A stretch of 64,000 nt of DNA from Crossaster papposus (taxonomy: Eukaryota; Echinodermata; Asteroidea; Velatida; Solasteridae): assembly GCA_037893245.1 (NCBI GenBank), contig JBAIAA010000433.1, positions 1 through 64,000 on the forward strand, written 5' to 3'. Below, piece by piece: positions 52,331-62,202 of the stretch. The number at the start of each line of letters is the position of its first letter. Positions within the stretch are counted from its first letter, which is position 1. Below the pieces are notes generated by a model, which was not told the DNA's origin, made no database searches, and saw only the letters and a list, made by a program, of their open reading frames with translations. A program made the translations under genes and the position numbers.

Positions 52331-52996
52331 AGTATTTCAGTAGGGAAGGAGCTGCTTAATTCTCCATTCCACCCCAGCACATCCTAACCCCTTTGACCCC
52401 TATTGACTTAAACAAGTTCAAGGAAACCCCCCAGATTAAAGATGTTTGTTGCTTACAATAATCATAACTACGTTAAAATGTATGTTGGGGATTTTCTTGA
52501 ACTTGTTCACCTCTCCCTTGTTATGTTAGGCAACCCTTTAACTACCTTTTCGCCCAATTTATGGACACACCATTTTCTTCAGTTTTGGTTTGCTGGGCTA
52601 AATATCACAATGTTGAAACATCCCTGCTAAACATCTCAATAAACTTTTCTCTGTAAAAAAAGTAAAAGTAAAAAACAAACACACTTTCAGTCCAAAATCA
52701 TTGCACCCACCCACCCATGATTAACAACCATGGTATCTTCAGGTTATTTCTTCCTCTGTCTTTAGTACTCTTGTACTACCACAGACTTGGCAAAATAAGT
52801 CTGCCACACACTAGACGTCACATCACATCGATATACCACACACATTTGCACCCGGAAAACTACCAACACAAATATCCAAACATGGAAACCCAATCTCGTT
52901 TGTTATAAAAAAAAAAACCTTAGCGCACATTAGCAGATATGAAATTTGGAACACAAATAACCCGTAAACGGGAATACTCCACCTAAATTACACTAC
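52331..52996. other. Noncoding spacer
   Basis: Right inverted arm (52528-52609) and AT-rich sequence; no gene. Confidence 0.5.
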
Positions 52997-53001
52997 AACA
53001 T
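52997..53001. repeat. Target-site duplication of the OTU-hAT element, left (AACAT)
   Basis: AACAT precedes the left terminus and recurs at 62198-62202 after the right one. hAT elements usually duplicate 8 bp; 5-bp families are known. Confidence 0.65.
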
Positions 53002-53016
53002 CAGTGGCGGATCCAG
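53002..53016. repeat. OTU-hAT left terminal inverted repeat
   Basis: CAGTGGCGGATCCAG, followed by CGGGGGGCGCAGGGGGCGC. Pairs with 62183-62197 with one mismatch (T versus G at position 4). Confidence 0.85.
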
Positions 53017-53199
53017 CGGGGGGCGCAGGGGGCGCACGCCCCCCCGGCAAATATTTTTTATGCGCGGGTTATGATGGCCGCAGGATACGAAAACCAAGGT
53101 AAAATAAAAAAAACCACGAAACTACACGAGTGTGCCCGTGACACGTACGTGTTACACGTACCGAAGGCTAAAATTGTTCGCGCGCTTATACATTTTAAT

Positions 53200-55176
53200 C
53201 ATAGCATGTACGTAACTTAAGCGCGGCCTGCCTCGCGCCTAGCTGTCCGCCGGCCATTCTATTGCGTAGTCCAAGTGAAACACGTACGGCACGTATGCGT
53301 GTACGTGGCCGTGGTTAAGTTGAAATGCTATGCCGACATTACGTTATGGTTTGTTCTTCGCTGTCCCCTGCTTTTTACCATGCACCAGAGTACGTCCTGC
53401 GCGAAATTTCGAGTATGGGACCAGCGAAGGTTTGTGCATATGCCATGTGCGCAGTTAGTTCAGTGTACATGCATAAACTCATCCTCCATGAACTGATGAA
53501 TATTTTCCAAGCTGTGGGCCGACACACATTGTAAACAGTACAAGGTAAGGTGTTTTATTTCCATCAATAGGACTATTTATAGTTTTTAATTACAGACGTT
53601 ATGTTACGTACGATTATAAAGGCCTATAAACGGCGAAGGCCTAGTGTCTATATTTCGAATCGTTTTGACGCACTCGCATTCAATTTGCGTTGGACAACGC
53701 GAGCGCGTTGCAAGCATTACGCTCGTCAATGGTGACTCGCGGGTACAGCATGGTCAAATGGTAGGCTTGAGCCAGCCTAATATCCGTACATTTTGTGTAT
53801 GTATATCGTGTGCCTTGTGTGGCTATCCTGTGCTTAGCCCTAATCTGTGAATGAATATTATTTACAGTATAATATTAAGCACCCCTTTTTTCAGGCGACT
53901 TGAATACAATCATGTAACATTTTAGTACTTTTGCACAGCTGCGCGTGTACTCACTCTACACGTGTGTATGTACATGTATATAACTTATGAATTGCAGACA
54001 TTTGTAGATAACCGTCGTTGCCCAGTGGTTAGGCAAGCTGGCTCATGGTCAGAAAGTCTCAGGTTCGATTCCTTCCCTAGCCTATCTATCACTCATTTTT
54101 TTTTCTCTAACCTTTTAAAGTTTTATTTTATGAATATCATTTTCCAGTTGGATACTAATTGTATAGCAGCGATTTTTCTTTTTCTTTTCTGATTCGAGGA
54201 TCTGGGGGATTTTTTTGAAAGGAAAATAAAGTCCGAAATTCGTACCAAATTAAATAATACTAGCCTCCACTCAAGCCTGGTAATAATAACTATGCTCCAT
54301 ATGAAAGAACACAAATTTACCCACGCACTGAAGTAGACTCTGCATGCTGGGCCATGAGGCTTCGCAAGGTTGAGGACTTGAAAATATATTTAACAAACAC
54401 ACATTTTATTGCAATCATTCAATCTTACTCGCAAGGCGGGATCACTTACCTCTCAATATTCCCCCCTAAATTAGGATTTCCCCGTGCCTCCTTCTGGTGA
54501 AGTTCGTCTCTTATTATAAATTAATTTGTCAAACGAAGTAGAAGACAGTGCATGACAGGCAGCTATATAGCCGAGTTTAAGTAGTCTGGTTCTCTGACCA
54601 AAATATTTCTCTTTCTTTAACGCACACACTGTGATTGGCTGTTCTGATCCCGCATGCAATGTTTTTCTCGGATATGATACGGCCAAAACCAGGCATTCAA
54701 AGAAAATAGATTAATTCGCAGAAATGTAATGCCACGCAAATGTGAGTTTTCCCCACTCCCGAAAATATAATGCCACGAAAATAATGTGTTTGACAGCATG
54801 TGACGATGTGTATGTATATGTGTTGGTGATATTAGGCCTGAATGTTTTATACATTGAAAAGATAATATACCGGAATTTTCAGAGGGATGTATGATCTGAT
54901 TCATTTTTGCGAGCTGATTGCAGTACCAAGTCCACGAAAAACATCAATTTTTGAAATGAAACATCAACAAATAAAGTATGTGGCGTTGCCATGTAACTTC
55001 AAAAGGAGGGCTGCTTTTCATTACCCTACTTGATGACGCTATTAATGAGGTTAATATAAAGTGATCAACATATAATTAAAACATAACCTCGCGTTTATAG
55101 TGCAATGATATTCATAAACATCTAATATGAAAGAGATCTCTAATAGCAAACGTTTACAATAATTTTTTGTCTCCAG
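53200..55176 (+). promoter_or_regulatory. Leader of the OTU-hAT gene (5' UTR exon and intron)
   Basis: The coding ATG at 55177 follows directly on a strong acceptor (TTTTTTGTCTCCAG), so an untranslated exon must lie upstream. A good donor, CAG TACAAG|GTAAGG, is at 53545-53546. The promoter would be in the GC-rich 53,000-53,300 zone near the left terminus. A tRNA-like sequence lies in the intron (54014-54080). Confidence 0.4.
54014..54080 (+). mobile_element. tRNA-like sequence, probable SINE head
   Basis: TTGCCCAGTGGTTAGGCA fits an A box and GGTTCGATTCC is a perfect B box, 35-40 bp apart. An arm CTGG-CTCATGG-TCAG resembles an anticodon stem-loop, but acceptor and T stems do not pair well, so not a working tRNA gene. 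Confidence 0.4.
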
Positions 55177-55479
55177 ATGTCAAGGGATAAGTGGCGAAAA
55201 GTTAACGGAGACAGCAGCATTTTGCAACATTTCAAGAAACGTACGGTTGTACCGGCAGCATCGATTGTTCGTGATCCTCGGGGAAGAGAAGAGAACACCC
55301 TTAAAGAAAACATTCGTGATTTAAAGTTACAAGTTCTGGGCGAAGTACCAGGCGATGGTTCTTGTTTTTTTCACTCCATCGTGGCACAATTCGATAGGCT
55401 TGGAATAGACAAGTATGGATCATCAGGGCATAAATCGCTTTTGCTCAGAAGAGAAGCAGTGACGTTCGTAAGAAATCTG
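55177..55479 (+). CDS. OTU-hAT fusion protein, exon 1 (OTU catalytic half)
   Basis: ATG at 55177; 101 codons, phase 0, ending at donor CTG|GTAAGA. Contains LGEVPGDGSCFFHSIVAQFD, the OTU cysteine-protease box with Asp60 and nucleophile Cys63. OTU enzymes cleave ubiquitin or related chains; in a transposon the target is unknown. The first 45 residues are basic and polar. It joins exon 2 at 56064. Both catalytic residues of this half are present. Confidence 0.85.
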
Positions 55480-55814
55480 GTAAGAATCAAGCATTAATTC
55501 CCCAATCATTTCGCTTGTATGCTTCAAAAAATAGACCAGGCAACATTTTGAACTTGAACTGGTCCGTACCTGTTGTCTGAGACCAATTCACTTTATATTG
55601 TCTAACATTGTGTGTACTGTAAATAATAAATTCAACTGTTAACTTTTAAATACATTAATTTCAGTCACTCACCCCCTCACTTTCACTCCCCAAATATCAC
55701 TCACTCACTCATTCACTGTATCCAACTTTTGATGTCAAAGGGGCAACCGCACATCCGCGCAGCTGTTCACGTTTTTTCTTCCGACACTTGGCCTCCGTAA
55801 AATCAAAACGGAGA

Positions 55815-55820
55815 GGGGGA

Positions 55821-55851
<31 letters not shown>

Positions 55852-55852
55852 G
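55815..55852. repeat. Poly-G run
   Basis: About 30 Gs in an intron of the fusion gene, preceded by GAGAGGGGGAGAGG. Confidence 0.9.
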
Positions 55853-56063
55853 CTGGTTTCCATCTTCAAATGGGGGCGCTTTTTAAAACTGACCATTATT
55901 ATGCATACTGGAAAATATATGCCAATTTTCCCGGCGCATTGTGATGGTTTTGGAGCTGGATTTCTTTTTTCGGGTACGCCACTATGATGCTAATTCATAA
56001 ATTAACATAGCAAATTTAATCAATCAGCTCATTGAGGAGTGTGTTGTTTTTATTTATTTTCAG

Positions 56064-56331
56064 CACCCGTCCAATCTATTAGCTGTCCAGATGACCATAG
56101 AAGGTGTATTTGACAATGTTGAGATGGAAGCTATGTACTCGCCAAATACCTATGCTGAACACTGGGTCATTGTAGCAACTGCACAGTTACTTCGCAGAGA
56201 TATCTTGATTGTAAATGGCCACACCAATCGTCGTGATTCCCTAGTAACAACAATTGAATGTGGAATACCCACTTGTTCGGATCCGTTTTGGATTGCTCAT
56301 CATCAGCATGGTCAACACTATACACCACTAG
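56064..56331 (+). CDS. OTU-hAT fusion protein, exon 2 (OTU second half)
   Basis: Acceptor TTTTTATTTATTTTCAG; phase 0 in, phase 1 out. Shows YAEHWVIVATAQLLRRDILI, the helix-strand unit before the active site, and HHQHGQHYTPL, where the His of GQHY (about residue 186) completes the Cys-Asp-His set. Donor CTAG|GTACAC. If unspliced, it would stop at 56358, giving an OTU-only protein; the exact phase match with exon 3 favours the fusion. Confidence 0.82.
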
Positions 56332-57274
56332 GTACACTGCAACAAATTTCTGTAAACTAACGGGTTTTTCCCCTTAAAAAAACAATCGCCGTATTTTATT
56401 TTCAACAGAATTTGGCCTTAACATTGCGGTACTGTGACATTGAAAATATCACGCATAGTTTTCGTGTTTTGTCTTGTATAACCCATGACCTGAACACAGC
56501 TGAGAGAAAAAATAATAATAAATATGCATTAATATTAAAGTTCTGTGGTCAACGGAGGGTAAAACATCATAAAAGAAATTTGAAAAAAAAAAATCAGATA
56601 ATGATTTAATGACTTTATGGCATTGCTCCATTGGATGATAGTATACGTCTCAAATTTTGTTTATGCAGGTAGCAGATGTCATTCAATTCTGTGCAAGCAA
56701 AATTCTTATTCCTACTTCATCCATTTCTGTTAATTTTTAAGTCACTTTCTGGAACCTAGCCATGAGACTTTTACGTATTAAAATCTGACAGTATTCGAAA
56801 GTCATTAAAAAGAGTCCATCCCGTTAAAACAGGTCCACCGTTCTCACAGGATAGTCCCGACTGCCAGGAATGTCCCATAAAATACGGCTTTTTAAGAGTT
56901 CCTTTTTGATGGAATATCCTCGCAAAAAGTGGTAAACAACTCCTTATATCATGTAGATTGGCACGTGCGTCTTGCATAGTGCGGGATGTGGCGCAGAAGG
57001 CAGCTGTGCCGGTGTAGTGGGAATTAAGGACCATGAAATACTGGGCCATTGGTAGTATTGCGCATGCCTAAGTGGGAACTGTGATGGTTCAAGCAATAAA
57101 TGGTCAAAGGCTTGGATTTTATAAGAGTCCACATTTCATGTGACACTGCATGGAAAAGTTTTTAAGATTAACCTGCCGGTCTTTATAAACCGTTTAATGA
57201 CGGGCTCTCGACCAATATGAATGGGTAAACTGTCTGAGGTATTAATTTATGAATTATTATTATTATCTGAACAG
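56332..57274. other. Intron 2 of the fusion gene
   Basis: AT-rich, no feature; closes with TTATTATCTGAACAG. Confidence 0.7.
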
Positions 57275-59122
57275 AACCAGCAACATCTTTGCCTACGTCT
57301 GCACCTGCCTGTCCTCCACCAAAAAAGAAAAGCTGTCTTGATTATTGGCTGAAGCGACACAGGGTTGTTCACCATAAAGTTCCTGTCAGTTCTTTAGCCT
57401 CGGCTCCATCCAGCCCTGGTGAAGTTCCTGCCAGTGATCCTGCCTCAACTCCATTCACCCCTGGTGAAGTTCCTGTCAGTGATCCTGCCTCAGCTCCATT
57501 CACCCCAGGTGAAGTTCCTGCCAGTGCTCCTACCTCAACTCCGTTCACCCCAGGTGAAGTTCCTGTCAGTGATCCTGCCTCAGCTCCATTCACCCCAGGT
57601 GAAGTTCCTGCCAGTGCTCCTGCATCAACTCCATTCACCCCAGGTGAAGTTCCTGCCAGTGCTCCTACCTCAACTCCGTTCACCCCAGGTGAAGTTCCTG
57701 TCAGTGATCCTGCCTCAGCTCCATTCACCCCAGGTGAAGTTCCTGCCAGTGCTCCTGCATCAACTCCATTCACCCCAGGTGAAGTTCCTGCCAGTGCTCC
57801 TACCTCAACTCCGTTCACCCCAGGTGAAGTTCCTGCCAGTGATCCTCCCTCAACTCCATTCACTCCTGGTGAAGTTCCTGCCAGTGCTCCTGCCTCAACT
57901 CCATTCACCCCAGGTGAAGTTCCTGCCAGTGAACCTGCTTCAACTCCATCCACTCCAGGTGAAGTTCCTGCCAGTGCCAGTTCTTCAGCCGCAACCCCTT
58001 CCAACACTGATAAAATATTCTCATCTGCTTCCAAATTTGAGGCAGCCTCTTCTCCACCGAAAAGGCAAACGCATCTTGACTTTTTGTTTAAAAAAAAGTC
58101 GGGGGATACTGTTTCAGCAAAAGCCAGTACTCCTGTCACAGAAACTCCATCCAACCGAGTTACGTGTCTTACAAGCACTCTTCAGACAAACAGCTCATTG
58201 GATTCAGGTACATGCCGAACGTATGCAGAACAGGATCCACGTACATGTTCGCATACATTTGATATTATCAACTTTGTTGGTAAGAAACTAACTGATGGTG
58301 AAAAGTATAATATCATCAACAATGTGTATGTCCCTGACAAAGACTTTCATTTTCCTCAAAAAAGAAATGGAAACTGTAACAGATCATTTCAACTGTCTTG
58401 GTTGTCTTGCTACGATGGTTTGGTGTACTCTCCCCGTGAGGATGGTGCATTTTGTTTGTACTGTGTCTTGTTTTCTCAAGACATCAATAAACGGGGTGCT
58501 CTTGTCAAATTTCCTTTTAAAAACTGGAAAAAAGCTACACAAAAGTTTGATGAACACTTTAAAAGTGTGAGAGCAGCAGAAGAAAGGTTTTTGTCCAGCC
58601 ACAAGAAGCCCGGACTTGGTCATCAAGCTCACCAGCTTTGTGCAACAGCATGTAAGGAGTTCAGGCTTGTTATGCAACAGAAGAAACAACAAGTGGACAT
58701 TGCCATGGTTGACGCATTGGCTAAAAGAAAACTGAGGAACATGAGAATAATGGAGACACTTGTGGAAACCATCATTCTTTGCGGGCGGCAGAACTGTGCG
58801 TTAAGAGGGCATCGAGATGATGGACAGGAGGGCTATGACTTGTCAGGAAACTCGGGAAATTTCCGTGCTTTCTTGCAGTATCGAATAAATGGAGGTGATA
58901 AGGAGCTTGAGGAGCACTTTAAAACTGCACCAAGGAACGCACAATATAAATCGAAAACGATACAGAATGAGCTTATCAATATCATTGGAGAAATGATTCA
59001 ACAAAAGATTGTGGCAGATGTGAAGGAAGCCGGTGGATGGTTTTCACTTTCTGCAGATGAAGCAAGAGACTCTGCCAACAAGGAGCAACTGACCGTCACA
59101 ATTCGCTTTGCAGACAAAAATG
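57275..59122 (+). CDS. OTU-hAT fusion protein, exon 3 (repeat linker, TTF zinc finger, transposase start)
   Basis: Acceptor CTGAACAG; phase 1 joins exon 2 exactly. KKKSCLDYWLKRH opens a basic start, then 12-13 copies of a 15-residue Pro-rich unit (GEVPASAPASTPFTP), KRQTHLDFLFKKK, and a TTF-type zinc finger: SFQLSWLSCYDGLVYSPRED, AFCLYCVLF, WKKATQKFDEHFKS. Next is RAFLQYRINGGD and SLSADEARDSANKEQLTV, the first catalytic Asp of ZMYM/TTF-type hAT transposases. Donor AATG|GTATTT. 616 codons, no stop. Confidence 0.85.
57415..57975. repeat. 45-bp coding minisatellite with 135-bp higher-order period
   Basis: Unit GGTGAAGTTCCTGCCAGTG onward, 45 bp, 12-13 copies. Units follow the order VSDPASA, ASAPAST, ASAPTST in three-unit blocks near 57550-57820, so 135-bp blocks were themselves copied. 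Multiples of three keep the frame. Confidence 0.95.
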
Positions 59123-59437
59123 GTATTTGATTTGTATATCAAATAATTGATTTTTTTTTTATTTATACAGTAAAATAATGAATTAACTTATGAAAACGCA
59201 TCGCACATGACGCAAGCATGCATATTTTATATCAACCACTACATCTATCAGTACGACAAACAATACATGGAAATTCCATTCATATTTCCCAATACTGTGC
59301 GTAAATACTTTGATGATTCATGATTCATTGTCTGTAATCACAGTTTTACCTTTTGTAAAAAAGAGATACTTGGGTTGTGTCACTTTTATCAGTTATTTAC
59401 GAATGACCAATATAAATGTATTTATTTATTGTTTTAG

Positions 59438-59581
59438 ATGAGATTAGAGAAGAGTTTGTGGGATTTCTAGATGTCAGCGAAGGAACGTCTGGAGAAATGT
59501 TGAGTGCTTCTCTTCTCAATTTTCTCGAAAAGCTTCATCTTGATGTGAATAAAATGAGAAGCCAATGCTATGATGGTGCAG
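59438..59581 (+). CDS. OTU-hAT fusion protein, exon 4
   Basis: 48 codons between TTTATTGTTTTAG and GCAG|GTAAGC, phase 1 to 1. Encodes EIREEFVGFLDVSEGTSGEM and MRSQCYDGAG, with the second catalytic Asp of the hAT DDE set. Confidence 0.88.
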
Positions 59582-59761
59582 GTAAGCAACCAAATGTTGG
59601 GACTGAAACAGATCAGAAAGCAGGGAAACAAAATCATAATTGACCATGTCGCACATTGAAATTAAAGGTATATAAAAGCTGTATATTGGCAGAATCATTG
59701 CTGGCATACAGGTAGGGTGTTCGATATTTCCACGTTTTCTTACATTTATTTTTATATCCAG

Positions 59762-59919
59762 GTGCTATGGCGGGAAAAGTGAGAGGTGTTGGACCAAGAA
59801 TTCAAAGGCAGTACCCAAAGGCCGTGTACTTTTGGTGCGTGGCCCATCAGCTGAATCGATGCATAGTCCATGCATGCACTGTGCCTGCTGTGAGAAATAT
59901 GATGTCTGATGCTACTCAG
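59762..59919 (+). CDS. OTU-hAT fusion protein, exon 5
   Basis: Phase 1 in, 0 out, between TTTTTATATCCAG and ACTCAG|GTTAAA. Encodes AMAGKVRGVGPRI and FWCVAHQLNRCIVHAC: the hAT C-x2-H motif that helps bind the target ends. Confidence 0.88.
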
Positions 59920-60454
59920 GTTAAATTTTGCATTATTTTTATACATGTATGTATTCAAAAATATCAGGCATTGTGATTTAAATTAAGCATTGCCACATTC
60001 AGTTAACAATGGTGAACGTGTATTTAACACTGCCTTACGCGATTTTGTCAGTTTGCACACGCTAATAGAAAATGTTTACAAACCAGTCCATTATTTATAA
60101 AGTTCCTCACTTTATTATATTCTCAAATAATAAATATTAAATTAAAGACTAGTATATTAGAGTTGCTATGCGGGGTACTTTCGTATTTCACCTGGAAAAT
60201 GCTTTTCTCTTTTTTTTAAATTACCATTTCTTCTAGCATTTAGTGATTTTATACATTTCCGGTAATTTTCGGCTGGTCAATGATCCAGAAAAAAATAATG
60301 AGTTTCCAATCATCGGAATTTTGCGGCACAGGAGCTATCCTTGAGAAAAGTCTCCTTTCGGAACCATTTAGATTAAAAAAAAAAAAAAAAGGATAGCAAA
60401 CCAACAACAAATTGTATCTAAATCTAAATTGATATTTTAATGTCTCTTTTGCAG

Positions 60455-61537
60455 GTTGTACAGTTCTTCCAGTGGTCCCCTGGGAAAGAGCTAACGCTGA
60501 GGAAGAAGATAAAGGAACGTAACATAGATGAACGGAAGTGGAAGCTGAAAGGGTTCTCCAAAACGAGATGGGTTGAGAGACATTGTGCTTTACAGATGCT
60601 CATTGATACTTATCCTGCAATCATGGATTCACTGAAAGTCTATGCCGACAAGCCAGACACAAGAAAAGAAGGATGTGCAAGTGCCTCGTCACTGTTTAGA
60701 ACTTTCACTGATTTTGAATTCCTCGTGACGTTAATCATCGTTCAAGAGCTGCTTCATTATCTGAAGGGACTGAGTGTGTCATTACAGGAACGATCCCTTG
60801 ACATAAGTGCAGCAGTGGCTCAAGTCAACCTGGTAAAAGCTTCATATACTGACATACGGAATAACGTTGAAACATTCCACCACGTCTACTTCACGAAAGC
60901 AACTCAAAAAGCTCAGAGCCTGAATATTGAGGTGAAAAAGCCAAGAACATGTTCACGCCAGACAATGCGAAGCAACGTACCAGCAGATAATGCAGAGGAT
61001 TATTACAGAAAATCCTTGACCGTGCCATACTTAGATTTTTTGATTTCTGAAATGAACTCTAGATTTACTGTATTGCAGGAACAAGCAGAAGTGGGACTAA
61101 CATTGGTTCCTGCAACAATGAATCACCCATCACATAATGAGTTCGATTATTTTCTCGATGATCTGCCGTCACCAGATGCCCTACCAGCTGAACTGCATCA
61201 GTGGCGGAAGTTATGGTCCCTAACAACAGTTGACAAGCCCAAAACAATCAAAAAAGCTTTGTCAAGTTGCGACGGTGTGTTTTTCAGAAACATTAAGGTG
61301 ATTCTGAAAATATGTGCAACCTTTCCTGTCACAAGTTGCGAATGTGAAAGAACAGTATCTCTTCTCCGCTTGCTTAAGACTTACCTCCGTTCTACCATGG
61401 GTCAGGAACGTTTGACATCGTTGGCACTCATGTACTGTCACAGAGATCTACCGATCGATCACAAAGAAGTCGTTGCCGAGTTCGCAAGAAGACAACCGCG
61501 ACGAATAACCTTGCCAAACATTCTAGAACATGTGTAA
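60455..61537 (+). CDS. OTU-hAT fusion protein, exon 6 (transposase C-terminus, hATC dimerisation)
   Basis: 360 codons from acceptor CTCTTTTGCAG to TAA at 61535-61537. Contains GFSKTRWVERH (conserved Trp), a long helical insertion, and SCECERTVSLLRLLKTYLRS with the catalytic Glu and the hATC dimerisation region, then ERLTSLALMYCHRDL. The six exons add up to 3804 nt, 1267 residues plus stop, with all phases consistent and all key hAT residues present. Confidence 0.9.
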   Translation, partial: VVQFFQWSPGKELTLRKKIKERNIDERKWKLKGFSKTRWVERHCALQMLIDTYPAIMDSLKVYADKPDTRKEGCASASSLFRTFTDFEFLVTLIIVQELLHYLKGLSVSLQERSLDISAAVAQVNLVKASYTDIRNNVETFHHVYFTKATQKAQSLNIEVKKPRTCSRQTMRSNVPADNAEDYYRKSLTVPYLDFLISEMNSRFTVLQEQAEVGLTLVPATMNHPSHNEFDYFLDDLPSPDALPAELHQWRKLWSLTTVDKPKTIKKALSSCDGVFFRNIKVILKICATFPVTSCECERTVSLLRLLKTYLRSTMGQERLTSLALMYCHRDLPIDHKEVVAEFARRQPRRITLPNILEHV

Positions 61538-62182
61538 TTTAAAGGTATAGTCCATCATTTATAATTTGTGTATTTTGTTTGTTTGAAGCAACACAAATTC
61601 TCAAAATCTAAAGAAGGGTGCTGAAACTAACCTGATGAAGTTTTAACTCGGCTTCAGCTGTATATTTCGAGAAAAAGAACATTCTAGGATCTCGATTTCA
61701 AATCAAAAATTGCTGAATCATGTTTTGAATTGTTTTGAATTGCAGCTATACGCGATGTCGCGCACTACGTACTGATCCGACGAATTATAGCAACCGCGCG
61801 CGCCTGTGTGACGTGCCAATGCTTGCGCGCGCTGCGCCGAATAACAAAACGAACAACTTATTTAAATTTTCCTACGGTGCAGGCCTTCCTTCGTTGATGA
61901 CTTCAAAATGATAGCTTGCCAGAAAGAGTACATAACAAACTTTATAAGAACAAAATAATAACACAATGAAATGGAATTTTCGATGTTTAAAACGTTTTCT
62001 AAACGGTGGAAAGTAGCCAGGAATCGCCTCAGATTGCACCACCGAGAATCTAAAGTCCAAATTTTTCCGGGGCCCTTAAGCGGGCCCCGGACCCCACGCC
62101 GTAAGGGCTTCGCGCTCCGCGCTCGCATGTCCTGGACACAAGTTCATAAAAATAATTCCAGCCCCCCCCGGAAAATGGCAGT
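61538..62182. other. 3' region of the OTU-hAT element
   Basis: UTR-like AT-rich sequence; a CpG-rich strip near 61740-61850 (CGCGCGCGC) and a palindromic GGGGCCCTTAAGCGGGCCCC near 62068-62087. No gene. Confidence 0.6.
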
Positions 62183-62197
62183 CTGGATCCGCCCCTG
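62183..62197. repeat. OTU-hAT right terminal inverted repeat
   Basis: CTGGATCCGCCCCTG, inverted partner of 53002-53016; followed by AACAT. Confidence 0.85.
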
Positions 62198-62202
62198 AAC
62201 AT

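Larger units (their letters stand above)
49658..52609. repeat. Inverted repeats framing a LINE
   Basis: TGTGATATTTAGCCCAGCAA at 49658 and onward through TCCATAAATTGGGC and GGGTTGCCTAA (to about 49730) recur as reverse complement at about 52528-52609, with small indels. Arms about 75-80 bp. No clear target duplication outside. May be a DNA element hit by the LINE, or fold-back ends. Confidence 0.75.
53002..62197 (+). mobile_element. OTU-hAT transposon, 9.2 kb, apparently intact
   Basis: Ends: CAGTGGCGGATCCAG at 53002 and its near-exact complement CTGGATCCGCCCCTG closing at 62197 (one mismatch), both next to GC-rich G or C runs. AACAT flanks both. Inside, one gene with six coding exons whose phases all agree and which has no stop before 61537. 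The hAT identity comes from the transposase; the OTU domain is additional. Confidence 0.8.

Noticed and set aside
54014..54080. Functional tRNA-Met gene
   Set aside because: A and B boxes fit, but acceptor and T stems do not pair; better read as a SINE head.
57369..58178. Antisense Gly/Val/Ala repeat protein (269 residues)
   Set aside because: Shadow of the in-frame tandem repeat of the fusion gene on the other strand.
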